Shown piece after piece: positions 21,648 to 30,063 of a stretch of DNA of 33,545 nucleotides. Made by a program: the position numbers and the translations under genes. Within the stretch, counting starts at the first letter, position 1, and every line of letters starts with the position of its first letter. Under the pieces are notes generated by a model. The model made no database searches, was not told the origin of the DNA, and saw nothing but the letters and a program-made list of their open reading frames with translations. This DNA comes from Caldithrix sp. (GTDB lineage: Bacteria; Zhuqueibacterota; Zhuqueibacteria; Oceanimicrobiales; Oceanimicrobiaceae): contig SMXC01000196.1 in NCBI GenBank assembly GCA_004356825.1, positions 1 through 33,545 on the forward strand, in the 5' to 3' direction.

Positions 21648-24600
21648 ATGAAGACACGGTTTCTCATCCTTTCAATCCTGAGTTTACTTCTTTTTACAAA
21701 GCTCGCCGCCAATGAAAAATACTGGCAGCAGTTCGTTCACTACAAAATGGATGTGATGCTGCTTCCGGTTGAGCATGCTTTAACCGGCACCCAAATGATT
21801 GAGTACAAAAACAACTCGCCTGACACGCTGCGAAAAATCTTCCTACATCTTTATCCAAATGCTTACCGGAATAATAATACGATTTACGCCTCGGAAGCCC
21901 GAAAATATTATCGCAAAGTACTTCCGAGCATGAAAGATGCCGGGTATATCGAAATAGAATCCTTTCGAATCATAAACTCCGACAGTAGTGGGCAGGAAAA
22001 ATCTTTGAGCGCTTTCCATGTCAATGATACCATTTTAGAAGCTGAGTTGCCCAATCCTTTGCCGCCCGGCGGCGAACTGAAAGTTGAGCTTTCCTTCTAT
22101 TTGAAAATCAGGAAATTTAACCGCCGGGCCGGGTATCGCGAGTCCCAGTATGATTTCGCGCAGTGGTATCCCAAAGTTTGTGTCTACGACGAGACCGGCT
22201 GGAATGCCGAACCTTTCCACAACCTGGGCGAATTTTACGGCGAATTCGGGACTTTCGACGTTAATATCCAAGTGCCATTTGAGTATATTGTCGGCGCCAC
22301 CGGAGAAGTCGTCGAAGGCGATCCCGGCTGGGATTTAGTTAAAGTCGATACCTCTCTGACCAAAGCCCAATGGCGTGAGCAACTTAAAAAAACAAAAGCC
22401 GAAATTCGTAAGAAATCTGAAGAAGGCGATTTTAGAACGGTCAAATTTCACGCTGAAAATGTGCACGATTTTGCCTGGGTCACCTGCCCTGACTTTCTGT
22501 ATGAGTCGGGCGAATGGGACGGCATCCCCATCCATGTTCTTTATCGGTCGCGGGTAAAGAGCCGTTGGAGCAAAACAGCTCTGGAGCGATCTGCCCGGGC
22601 TTTGGAATGGCTGTCTGAAAAATTCGGCCGCTATCCGTATCCTCAGCTAACCGTCACTCATGGCCTCCTTCGCGGCGGCATGGAATACCCAATGCTGGTC
22701 ATGAACAGCTCGGAAAGTGAAAGTTTAATTTTGCACGAGGTCGGTCATATTTATTTTTATGGAATCCTCGGCAATAACGAGTGGAAAGAAGCCTGGCTCG
22801 ATGAAGGATTTACCTCGTTTCAAACCCGCTGGTATATGGAAACGCGTTACGGCTCACAGGGATTCGACCGCCGGGAAAGACTAAAACGCTCGACCTGGCT
22901 GCAAAAACGCCGCCCAGCCAGAACCAGCCGTGAGGCGAACCGGGCAAGGGCACTTTCTTATATGAACTCCGGACATAATGAACCGATTTCAAAACCTGCT
23001 TATACTTACAAGGAACCGGCCGGATACGGCATCAACGCCTACACCAAGGGTGCTTTCTTTTTTGACATGCTCAAATATGTGGTCGGGGATGATATTTTTG
23101 AGGAAATTTGTCACGAGTATTTTGCACGCTGGAAATTCAAACATGTCAACCGGGCAAGGTTTATGCAGGTGTGCAAGGATGTCAGTAGAATGAAGTTAGA
23201 TTGGTTTTTCGAGCAATGGCTGGATAAATCTCTCACGGTTGATTACAGCATCGGTAGCGTGGAAAAACAGAGGGTTGATTCTCTTTGGCAAACAAAAGTT
23301 TCAATCATAAAGGAAGAAAAAGGAACGATGCCGGTTGATGTGCAACTCACCACTCAATCCGGAGAAACCTTTATAAAACAGTGGGACGGTGTTGAAAAAA
23401 CAGGCGAGGTGATCTTTAAAACTTCTGATAAACCTGACAAAGTTATTCTCGATCCCACAGATGCCATTTTAGATAATTCACGTTTCAATAATTCACCTTT
23501 AAAAACAAAATTCATATTTGAATATCCAAATATGACCTTCCGACCCCGGAACGCGTTTTTAATTACCTGGCGGCCAAGCGGCTGGTATAACAAAGTTGAT
23601 AAGCTGCGTATCGGCGGCCGCATTAAAGGCTGGCAAGGCACACAAAAAAATGCGGAGATAGGTCTCTGGTTTGGTACAAATTCCCATGAATTAGATTACC
23701 GGTTCAGGCATTCCAGGCAAATTAAACCTCTGGGCGGCAGAACGCAAGGGTCGTTGATGCTCCAGAAAATGGAGGGCCGTTTCGAAATTGATGCACATCT
23801 CAGTTTCATAAAAAGTGATAATTTGACCCTTCCTCCCATGCACCGAATCTGGGTGGGATTTAATCATTCAAGACAATTAAGCGGCAAGCGGGAGCTCTAT
23901 TCGCTGCGCGAATTTAGTGGTACCGCGATCCCAACCTGGCAAACTGGCGTGGTCAATAAAGCCTACCTTCGCTATGGCGTTAACCCAAGAGGCTTAAACT
24001 GGTTTTCAAACTTAACGCTCGGCCTGGATACGGCACAAAAAGATTGGGGAAGTGATTTTACTTATACCGCAGTTTCAGCAGAATTGAAGTTCTGGTTTCC
24101 TAAAACGCAGGAAGGCCTTTCTTTGAGATTTTATACTAAAAAAATATTCGATTCAGCAGACACTCCCAGGCAGGATTTAATTTTCCTGGACGGTGCAAAC
24201 CCCCGGCAGCGTTTCAAACGTTTTTACTTGAGAAGCGATGGCGGGCTTCCGGATGGCCTGCATTATCACCTCCCGGGCGGCGGTAATCTGCGCGGTTTTT
24301 ACAACCAGCCCATTATTGGAGACGAAATATTTGCCATAAACGTTGAGGCCCGCAAACAGTTGAAACCCAAGCTTCCCTGGCAAGCTTTAAATTCCATTCT
24401 AGGCCGAATAAGTATCGCTGGATTTACAGATATCGCTGCATTCGGTTTAATAAATTTTACCAAAGATATTTTTGCAGATGCTGGTTTTGGTATTCGTCTT
24501 CAAACCCGGCTGCCGGACGATTGGTACACAATCTTTACCGCAGGCCGTAATTTAACCGTTCGTCTGGATTTTCCAATTTGGGTCAGCAAATCTTTACCGG

Positions 24601-24653
24601 GTGAAGATAACCTGCGATTTCGTTGGCTATTTGGCTTTGAGCAGGCGCTTTAA
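21648..24653 (+). CDS. M1 family zinc metallopeptidase fused to an Omp85-like outer-membrane barrel
   Basis: A 1001-residue protein with an N-terminal signal peptide (residues 1-22). Residues about 25-620 are an M1-type gluzincin: the substrate-binding GGMEYPMLVM (a variant of the GxMEN motif), zinc site HEVGH (363-367), and E386 in WLDEGF after exactly 18 residues, the M1 spacing. The catalytic tyrosine region lies in PAGYGINAYTKGAFFFDML. From about 640 the character changes to alternating beta-strands rich in Trp/Tyr, and residues about 860-1001 contain LPGGGNLRGFYNQP, GDEIFAINVEARKQL, GFTDIAAFG and FADAGFGIRLQTRLP, closely resembling the end of Omp85/D15-type barrels (GGxxxLRGY, D-x-G, G-x-G-x-R). 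This suggests a surface- or periplasm-facing peptidase held in the outer membrane. The barrel assignment is by eye. The ribosome binding site is weak. Confidence 0.85.
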   Translation: MKTRFLILSILSLLLFTKLAANEKYWQQFVHYKMDVMLLPVEHALTGTQMIEYKNNSPDTLRKIFLHLYPNAYRNNNTIYASEARKYYRKVLPSMKDAGYIEIESFRIINSDSSGQEKSLSAFHVNDTILEAELPNPLPPGGELKVELSFYLKIRKFNRRAGYRESQYDFAQWYPKVCVYDETGWNAEPFHNLGEFYGEFGTFDVNIQVPFEYIVGATGEVVEGDPGWDLVKVDTSLTKAQWREQLKKTKAEIRKKSEEGDFRTVKFHAENVHDFAWVTCPDFLYESGEWDGIPIHVLYRSRVKSRWSKTALERSARALEWLSEKFGRYPYPQLTVTHGLLRGGMEYPMLVMNSSESESLILHEVGHIYFYGILGNNEWKEAWLDEGFTSFQTRWYMETRYGSQGFDRRERLKRSTWLQKRRPARTSREANRARALSYMNSGHNEPISKPAYTYKEPAGYGINAYTKGAFFFDMLKYVVGDDIFEEICHEYFARWKFKHVNRARFMQVCKDVSRMKLDWFFEQWLDKSLTVDYSIGSVEKQRVDSLWQTKVSIIKEEKGTMPVDVQLTTQSGETFIKQWDGVEKTGEVIFKTSDKPDKVILDPTDAILDNSRFNNSPLKTKFIFEYPNMTFRPRNAFLITWRPSGWYNKVDKLRIGGRIKGWQGTQKNAEIGLWFGTNSHELDYRFRHSRQIKPLGGRTQGSLMLQKMEGRFEIDAHLSFIKSDNLTLPPMHRIWVGFNHSRQLSGKRELYSLREFSGTAIPTWQTGVVNKAYLRYGVNPRGLNWFSNLTLGLDTAQKDWGSDFTYTAVSAELKFWFPKTQEGLSLRFYTKKIFDSADTPRQDLIFLDGANPRQRFKRFYLRSDGGLPDGLHYHLPGGGNLRGFYNQPIIGDEIFAINVEARKQLKPKLPWQALNSILGRISIAGFTDIAAFGLINFTKDIFADAGFGIRLQTRLPDDWYTIFTAGRNLTVRLDFPIWVSKSLPGEDNLRFRWLFGFEQAL

Positions 24654-24794
24654 TCTTGCAATTTGACATTTGGGATTCTGCGAAAGAAGAACATGGAGAA
24701 ATCCCCAACGAGCTTTAAAATAACAAGCTAAAGAGCCTGGGTGAAAACTCGACTGTGCAACTCTCTCGTTCCGGTTTGTCCAAAAAGCGATAAT
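24654..24794. other. Spacer downstream of the M1-barrel gene
   Basis: No gene or strong hairpin is visible; this is the first part of a 684-base non-coding stretch. The remainder is listed as separate repeats. Confidence 0.4.
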
Positions 24795-24899
24795 GACGCT
24801 GACCTTTTTTTGTTAAAGGTTAGCGTCTTCCTGACCCGGACACCAACGCTGACCCTTCGATAAGTTCAGGGCAGGCTCTTCTTGGGGAGGGTCAGCGTT
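24795..24899. repeat. Twin hairpins built on ACGCTGACC
   Basis: Hairpin 1: GACGCTGACCTTT (24795-24807) with AAAGGTTAGCGTC (24815-24827). Hairpin 2: AACGCTGACCCT (24845-24856) with AGGGTCAGCGTT (24888-24899), with the familiar dispersed insert CCTTCGATAAGTTCAGGGC in its loop. The shared stem start shows the two are related. The first could act as a terminator for the M1-barrel gene, although no T-run follows. Confidence 0.6.
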
Positions 24900-24954
24900 T
24901 CCTAAGAGACCAGAAATGACAGGCACAAGGGATCTTTTTGGACCGCCCCAACGA

Positions 24955-25150
24955 GTTTGGTGAAAGCAAGCTTAAATCTTGAACTCCAAACAGGTTGCGG
25001 AGTGCGACCCCGCAGGTTAGCCGACGAAGGAGGCGACTATAAATAATGCGCGCAGCGCCACCAATTGAGGAGGCACACGAAGCCCGCGCAGGATCCCTCG
25101 TCCCGACATTCCTTATAAAAATATAATAATGAATTCGGAACGAGGAGCCG
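24955..25150. repeat. Repeat-filled intergenic DNA with an inverted repeat at 25091-25149
   Basis: The stretch includes CTTGAACTCCAAAC (third copy of the GAACTACAAAC family) followed by GC-rich DNA, then the imperfect inverted repeat GGATCCCTCGTCCCGACATTC (25091-25111) against GAATTCGGAACGAGGAGCC (25131-25149) around an AT-rich centre. No coding potential is seen. Confidence 0.45.
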
Positions 25151-25337
25151 GAGCGGCACTAAAAAAACTCCACCGTGATTGACCGAAAGTGGCAAACCTA
25201 AAGTTTTGCACTTCAAAATTCAACAGGTTGTACTAATAAACCATGACTTGTGTTTGTTGGAGTGCGAGGCTTCAGCATTGCAGAGCACTTTTCGGTCATT
25301 CACTACATCATCAACAATTCGTTAAACGGGGAGGACA

Positions 25338-27008
25338 ATGAAAAAACGAATCTGTTTTGCAATCATTTTTTTGATGAGCGGCAAATGTGCTCTAGCTCAA
25401 CCTTTTACAAAAGCGGACACCCTGCGCGGCATGCTGACCCCGCTCCGGACCTGTTATGACGTCACTTACTACAACCTGGATATCAAAGTTGATCCGGAAA
25501 CCAAAACCGTCTCCGGCAACAACACTATCCAATTTAAAGTCGTGACGGACTTTGATAAGATGCAAATCGATCTTGTAAAAAATATGAAAATCGCTAAAAT
25601 TATGTTCGGCGAAAAATTGCTACGGTTTGAACGTGAACATGACGCCGTCTTCGTTCAATTTCCAAAGAAACTTAAAACAGGAAGTATAGAGGCCATTCAG
25701 GTCTTTTATTCCGGTGAACCGCAAAGTGCGAAAAGACCTCCCTGGGACGGCGGCTTCGTTTGGTCAAAAGATGAGCATGGCAATCCCTGGGTGGCGGTGA
25801 CGGTTCAGGGAGACGGCGCCTATCTCTGGTGGCCTAACAAGGAACATCAATCGGATGAGCCGGACAGTATGCTGATCAGCGTAACCGTGCCGCAAGGCCT
25901 GATGAATATTTCTAACGGCCGTCTGCGGATGAAAGCAGAGTTATCAAATGGCTGGACACGCTGGGACTGGTTTATCAGCTACCCGATTAATAATTACAAT
26001 GTCACACTGAATATTGGGAAGTACGCACATTTTAATGACATTTACACAAATGATGAAGGAACCCCGCTCACCCTCGATTATTATGTCATGCCCTATAATC
26101 TTGACAAGGCAAAAAAGCAGTTTCAGGAAGTCAAACCGATGCTGGCTTGTTTTGAGAAGTTCTTCGGCAAATTTCCGTTTTACCGGGATGGCTACAAAAT
26201 GGTTGAATCACCGCATTTGGGCATGGAGCACCAGACTGCAATTGCCTATGGCAACAAGTATCGATTCGGTTATAAAGGCACGGGTTCATCCGAACTTGGC
26301 ATCACATTTGATTTTATCATCATCCATGAGAGTGCACATGAGTGGTGGGGCAACAGCGTGACCTCAAAAGACATTGCCGACATGTGGATTCACGAAAGCT
26401 TTGGCGCCTACGCCGAGGCACTTTATGTCGAATGCAGACACGGCTACGAAGCTGGGCTGAAGTATCAAAACGGCAAAAGACAGGATGTACGAAATAACAG
26501 TCCGATTATCGGACACTACGGTGTCAACCATTCGGGTTCGGGCGATATGTATGCCAAAGGGTCGCTTTTTCTAAATACTTTGCGCCATGTTATCGACGAC
26601 GACAGTTTGTGGTTTGCAATCGTTTTAGGAATTGCCGAGGAATTTAAATATCAAACCATCACCACGGACGACATTGTAAGTTTTGTAAATTCAAAAACCG
26701 GCGAAGATTTCACGGCAATGTTTGACCAGTATTTGAAAAACACCGCCATCCCGGAACTGGAAATTGACGTAACCAAAAAAGGTGACAAAGTCACGGCCCG
26801 ATATAGATGGAAAGCAGATGTTGCAGATTTCACAATGCCAATTAAAGTCACCACCTCGAAAAATAAGTTTGAATTCATTTATCCTACCACTGAGTGGCAG
26901 ACCACCGAGCTTGGCGGCATCCACCCGGACGATTTCAAAGTAGCCGAGGACCTGTTTTATGTGGATGTTAAATTGAAGCGGCTTTATTTACAGGAGGGAA
27001 TTGAGTAA
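25338..27008 (+). CDS. Secreted M1 family aminopeptidase
   Basis: A 556-residue protein with a signal peptide (residues 1-21, cut near ALAQ) and a strong GGGGAGG before the ATG. It contains the N-terminal beta-saddle of M1 enzymes (YDVTYYNLDIKVDPETKTVSG), the substrate motif GMEHQTAIAYGN (GxMEN family with His in place of Asn), the zinc site HESAHEWWGN (H330, E331, H334) and E353 in WIHESFGAY after 18 residues. The catalytic Tyr region is YAKGSLFLNTLRHV. Length fits M1 proteins lacking the large C-terminal ERAP-like domain. It should remove N-terminal residues from peptides outside the cytoplasm. It is only distantly related to the M1-barrel protein upstream, from which it is separated by 684 bases of repeats, so it probably has its own promoter. 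Confidence 0.93.
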   Translation: MKKRICFAIIFLMSGKCALAQPFTKADTLRGMLTPLRTCYDVTYYNLDIKVDPETKTVSGNNTIQFKVVTDFDKMQIDLVKNMKIAKIMFGEKLLRFEREHDAVFVQFPKKLKTGSIEAIQVFYSGEPQSAKRPPWDGGFVWSKDEHGNPWVAVTVQGDGAYLWWPNKEHQSDEPDSMLISVTVPQGLMNISNGRLRMKAELSNGWTRWDWFISYPINNYNVTLNIGKYAHFNDIYTNDEGTPLTLDYYVMPYNLDKAKKQFQEVKPMLACFEKFFGKFPFYRDGYKMVESPHLGMEHQTAIAYGNKYRFGYKGTGSSELGITFDFIIIHESAHEWWGNSVTSKDIADMWIHESFGAYAEALYVECRHGYEAGLKYQNGKRQDVRNNSPIIGHYGVNHSGSGDMYAKGSLFLNTLRHVIDDDSLWFAIVLGIAEEFKYQTITTDDIVSFVNSKTGEDFTAMFDQYLKNTAIPELEIDVTKKGDKVTARYRWKADVADFTMPIKVTTSKNKFEFIYPTTEWQTTELGGIHPDDFKVAEDLFYVDVKLKRLYLQEGIE

Positions 27009-27164
27009 CCTGGAGAGGAAGTTTTAGCGGTTTAGCTAAGCCACAAAAGCGATGCGACTTTACTCCAACTCATACCTGGACATCTACCTTATAACGAATG
27101 AGACCGGAGCGCGTTGTCGGCCTAAGTGACCGGCGGTCCCTCCGGCTCATACGCATCCGCAGGC

Positions 27165-27208
27165 CGGGTATGATGGGAAAGGGCGGGAGAAAAACCCGCC
27201 CATACCCG
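27165..27208. terminator. Probable bidirectional hairpin terminator
   Basis: A nested stem: CGGGTAT (27165-27171) with ATACCCG (27202-27208) around GGGCGGG (27181-27187) and CCCGCCC (27195-27201) with an A-rich loop. An eight-T run follows 10 bases later on the + strand. It lies between the convergent M1 aminopeptidase and metallo-hydrolase genes, as expected for a shared terminator; it also resembles a dispersed repeat. Confidence 0.55.
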
Positions 27209-27267
27209 ATTAGAAATTTTTTTTAGGTCAGGAACCCACTCGTTGTGACGAATCAAAGATCCTCACT

Positions 27268-28191
27268 TTATTTCTTCACCTGGTAGCCAGGATCAGGCCG
27301 CCAGGGAAATGGGCCCATCCAATCATCCAACAGCAGCCGCCAGGCGTTCATCGCCAGCCACTGATCATACATGGCCCAGTCCTTGTATTTCGGTATCTGC
27401 ACAATATCGGGCACCATCATTGGATTGGTACCTTTTTTGAATTCAGCATAAATGGCTGCGCGCAAATCCCGCAGGAATTGCAGATTATCTGCTGCATCCT
27501 GCTTCGTTCCCCCTTGTGACGCATCCGCCTTTTCATTGTGCGAGTAGACCGCCTTATCAAAATCCAGTTTCAAAATTTCTTCCAGAGACCGCTCCCATTC
27601 CCTGATGTTAAAGTCCGGCACGATGCTAAAAAGCACTCTTTCAGGAGTGACTATGTCAGCGATATAGACGACTTTTTGCTCAGGCAGACGAAATACTGTC
27701 ATGCCCAGGCCGTGATTCATGCCCAGATAATGCAATTCAATCGTGGTACCGCCCAGCGTAATATCCTTACGGGTTCCACTCCAGCTTTCATCCGGCACCG
27801 CCATATCTCGCCCTGTATTGGCCTTCATCCACTCAAAGGCCTCGATATGGGCCAGGGTTGTTGCGCCGGCATCCTTGAAGACCTGCCCGCCGCTGGCGTG
27901 ATCCCAGTGATTGTGGCTGTGCAGCATATATTTCACGGGTTGGTCTGTCACTTTTCTGATAGCCTGCAACAGTCCTGTTGCGTGTTCTGTATTAACGGAC
28001 TCGATGGCGATCACGCCCTCACTGGTGACCACAAACATCGAAAAATATTCATTACCAGGACCGTAGCTGTAGACATCCCCGGCAATCCTGGCAACATGAT
28101 CCGGCAGAGTCTGAGCGCTAACGGTTGTATTGAAATCCGCCCATACCAGCATCGCTAAAATTGCTACAAACAAACGTTTAACAGGTAACAT
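27268..28191 (-). CDS. Secreted metallo-beta-lactamase-fold hydrolase
   Basis: A protein of 307 residues from ATG 28191, chosen over the track start because AAGGAGG precedes it and a normal signal peptide follows (ending VSAQ). It has the metallo-beta-lactamase metal sites: HSHNHWDHASGG (HxHxDH), NHGLGMTVF (third His), VVYIADIVTP (bridging Asp) and AVYSHNE (final His). The spacing fits the broad MBL-fold hydrolase group (PF00753) that includes lactonases, periplasmic metallo-hydrolases of quinoprotein systems and some beta-lactamases; I cannot name the substrate. The C-terminal WRLLLDDWMGPFPWRPDPGY is distinctive. It is transcribed alone, convergent to the M1 aminopeptidase gene. Confidence 0.88.
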   Translation of the reverse strand: MLPVKRLFVAILAMLVWADFNTTVSAQTLPDHVARIAGDVYSYGPGNEYFSMFVVTSEGVIAIESVNTEHATGLLQAIRKVTDQPVKYMLHSHNHWDHASGGQVFKDAGATTLAHIEAFEWMKANTGRDMAVPDESWSGTRKDITLGGTTIELHYLGMNHGLGMTVFRLPEQKVVYIADIVTPERVLFSIVPDFNIREWERSLEEILKLDFDKAVYSHNEKADASQGGTKQDAADNLQFLRDLRAAIYAEFKKGTNPMMVPDIVQIPKYKDWAMYDQWLAMNAWRLLLDDWMGPFPWRPDPGYQVKK

Positions 28192-28788
28192 CTTGACCTC
28201 CTTTTTGATATGAAAAAATGACAAATGAAGTGAAACGTATAAAACCTTTGGACACTGAGAATCACAAAGAACTCAGAGATTTTAATCTATTTTTCTAATG
28301 ATACCCTCTTTCAAAAGTTTACCACTGAAATTTAGAAGTAACCCTAATTTTATATTCTTATGATATTACATGTGAAGGCTTTGCATTTTTTTTGCAAATT
28401 TTTTCTTTTAAGCCACCGATGCGCACGGATAAAGCACGGATTTAATGAATGGAGCTTTAAATTTTACTTTATTAACTTACAAATTTCTACACTTTCAAAA
28501 CGACGTGTCATGGTTTAGTTTTTTTCTAAATGCATTTATCCGTGTCGAATTCGTGTTCATCCGTGGCTGAATCAATTATTGGGTTGCGGCCCAACTCTTG
28601 CAGAAAGGACATTTAATTCTTCCCTGCAGGCCATTTCTGATCTTCAAGTTTTTTCTCAGTGAGTTCTGTGCCCCTCAGTCTTCTCTGTGTCCTGTCTTGC
28701 AGAAAAGTCTGATATAAAAAGACTGAAATTTATGCAAAGAAAGATAATGTTTTTTTTATCATATAGGAATGCAAAAACCCGCAAAAAT
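28192..28788. repeat. 597-base gap filled by two nested inverted repeats
   Basis: No gene. The outer arms GGACACTGAGAA.. (from 28250) and ..CTTCTCTGTGTCC (to 28692) enclose an inner pair AGCCACCGATGCGCACGGAT (28411-28430) and ATCCGTGGCT (ending 28568), a type of dispersed repeat (ATCCGTG..GTGGCT) widespread in bacteria. The inner element of 158 bases looks inserted into the outer one. Confidence 0.5.
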
Positions 28789-29345
28789 CATGTAAATTTC
28801 TGCGGTGTGACTCTAAAAGCTTTCGGAGCTTGACCGGTCACTTTCTTAAATACTTTACTGAAATAGAAGGGGTCTTCGAAACCCAATTCAAATGCGATTT
28901 CCTGAATGGATTGGCCGGAATACATAAGGGACCTTTTTGCTTCAGTTATGATTCTTTCTGTATCACTTCGAGGGTGGATTTTCCGACAAATAGTCTAGCT
29001 CATCGGACAGTTTTCTATAGGAAATATTGAGTCGTTCGGCATAACTTGATACATCATGATAAGTTTTGAAATATTTTTCTAACTCCAGGTTAAACCTTTG
29101 AAATATCAGGTAGGTCGAATTGTTCGTGTTGTATTGCCTGGTAAATTGCTTTTTTTCAATTGATCCAGTTTGATGAGCAAAGCTGCCAGTAAATGTTGTA
29201 TGATATCAAATTTACCAATTCATCTTCTTTTTCATATTCATTTAGCAGCTGAAAAACTAACGTTTTGAAAGCAGGCTTTTCCGTTTCCTTCACCTGCAGG
29301 ACCGAATTGACGGTCAGGTTATTGAAAAGTACGCTGGAATGCACA
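28789..29345 (-). pseudogene. AraC-family regulator, broken by frameshifts
   Basis: Read on the - strand, the end encodes ERIITEAKRSLMYSGQSIQE, then IAFELGFEDPFYFSKVFKKV and TGQAPKAFRV, the second helix-turn-helix of an AraC regulator, with stop at 28789-28791. Upstream, in other frames, come DVSSYAERLNISYRKLSDEL (first helix-turn-helix) and FKTLVFQLLNEYEKEDELVN (linker helices). At least two or three frame changes and a stop separate the pieces, so it is a dead gene. The sensory N-terminal domain is missing or unrecognisable. Its former target cannot be told; the nearest gene is the metallo-hydrolase. Confidence 0.75.
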
Positions 29346-29490
29346 TCACATCAAGCGAAAAATCTTCCATTGACTATTAACTTAAATTCGTTAATTTTAT
29401 GACAGCAGTTTTTTAGAAATATTTGTTTCTTGTCCAAACATAGACTAAGGAATGTTAAAAAAGCAAACCGATTAAAAGATTTTGATTTAC

Positions 29491-29550
29491 CCCGTGAGAT
29501 AGTTTACGTAGTTATTCAGATCGGTCTAGCCATACATTTTATCTTACGGG
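29491..29550. repeat. 60-bp inverted-repeat insertion in the transposase remnant
   Basis: Arms CCCGTGAGATA (29491-29501) and TATCTTACGGG (29540-29550) differ at one pair. The segment separates the RLKDFD and FVTIC motifs, which are normally joined by only a few residues in this family, so it looks like an inserted small palindromic element. Confidence 0.5.
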
Positions 29551-29753
29551 TGGAATTCTCAAAATGGATTTTGTTTTGTGACCATTTGTGCCAAAAACAG
29601 AAAAGAATATTCTTGAGAAATTAGTGATGGTGAAATAGCAAACAAATATGGCTTGAATCTCAACGCATTTCGAAGATTGTGGAATTAGATAAGAATATTA
29701 TTATGCCCAATCACGTTCACGGTATTATTACTATAGATAGTGAGGAAGAACCG

Positions 29754-29781
29754 GTAGGGAACAGGCATGCCTGTTCCCTAC
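29754..29781. repeat. Perfect 28-bp palindrome within the transposase frame
   Basis: GTAGGGAACAGGCA followed immediately by its exact reverse complement. It is read in frame with the surrounding transposase remnant (VGNRHACSLQD). It may be a REP-like palindrome recognised by this transposase family. Confidence 0.75.
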
Positions 29782-30063
29782 AAGACAGGCGCCAATACCA
29801 GAAATTACCGGGTGTTATTGATTCATATAAATCTGCAGTCACCCATAAAATTCAATAAAATCCATAATGAATTCAACTGGCAGAAATCATTCTATGATCA
29901 TAATTATCTGCCATGACAAAATCTTTGCATAAAATTCGAAAAATACATTCACTACAACGCTGTAAAATGGAAATATGATCAGGAAGACCAGGCTGAAATA
30001 TCTTTAATAGAAAAGAAGAAATGCTGGCAAGAATTTTTTAAGAATAATTGGTACTATTATCCA

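Larger units (their letters stand above)
29460..30058 (+). pseudogene. REP-associated tyrosine transposase (Y1, TnpA_REP), degenerate
   Basis: Fragments in changing frames rebuild a Y1/IS200-like REP-associated transposase: NRLKDFD near 29466, FVTICAKNRKEYS near 29573, then a stop, EISDGEIANKY, WLESQRISKIVELDKN, and IIMPNHVHGIITID with the HUH metal motif near 29700-29735, LPGVIDSYKSAVTHKI near 29805, and WQKSFYDHN and KYIHYNAVKW near 29880-29975. Such single-domain enzymes move REP-type palindromes. This copy is inactive: it has several frameshifts, a stop, a 60-base insertion at 29491-29550 and a perfect palindrome inside the frame. The ORF at 29430-29624 covers only a chimeric piece of it. 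Confidence 0.8.

Noticed and set aside
27538-28158. 206-residue + strand ORF
   Set aside because: Antisense to the metallo-hydrolase, whose metal motifs are all intact.
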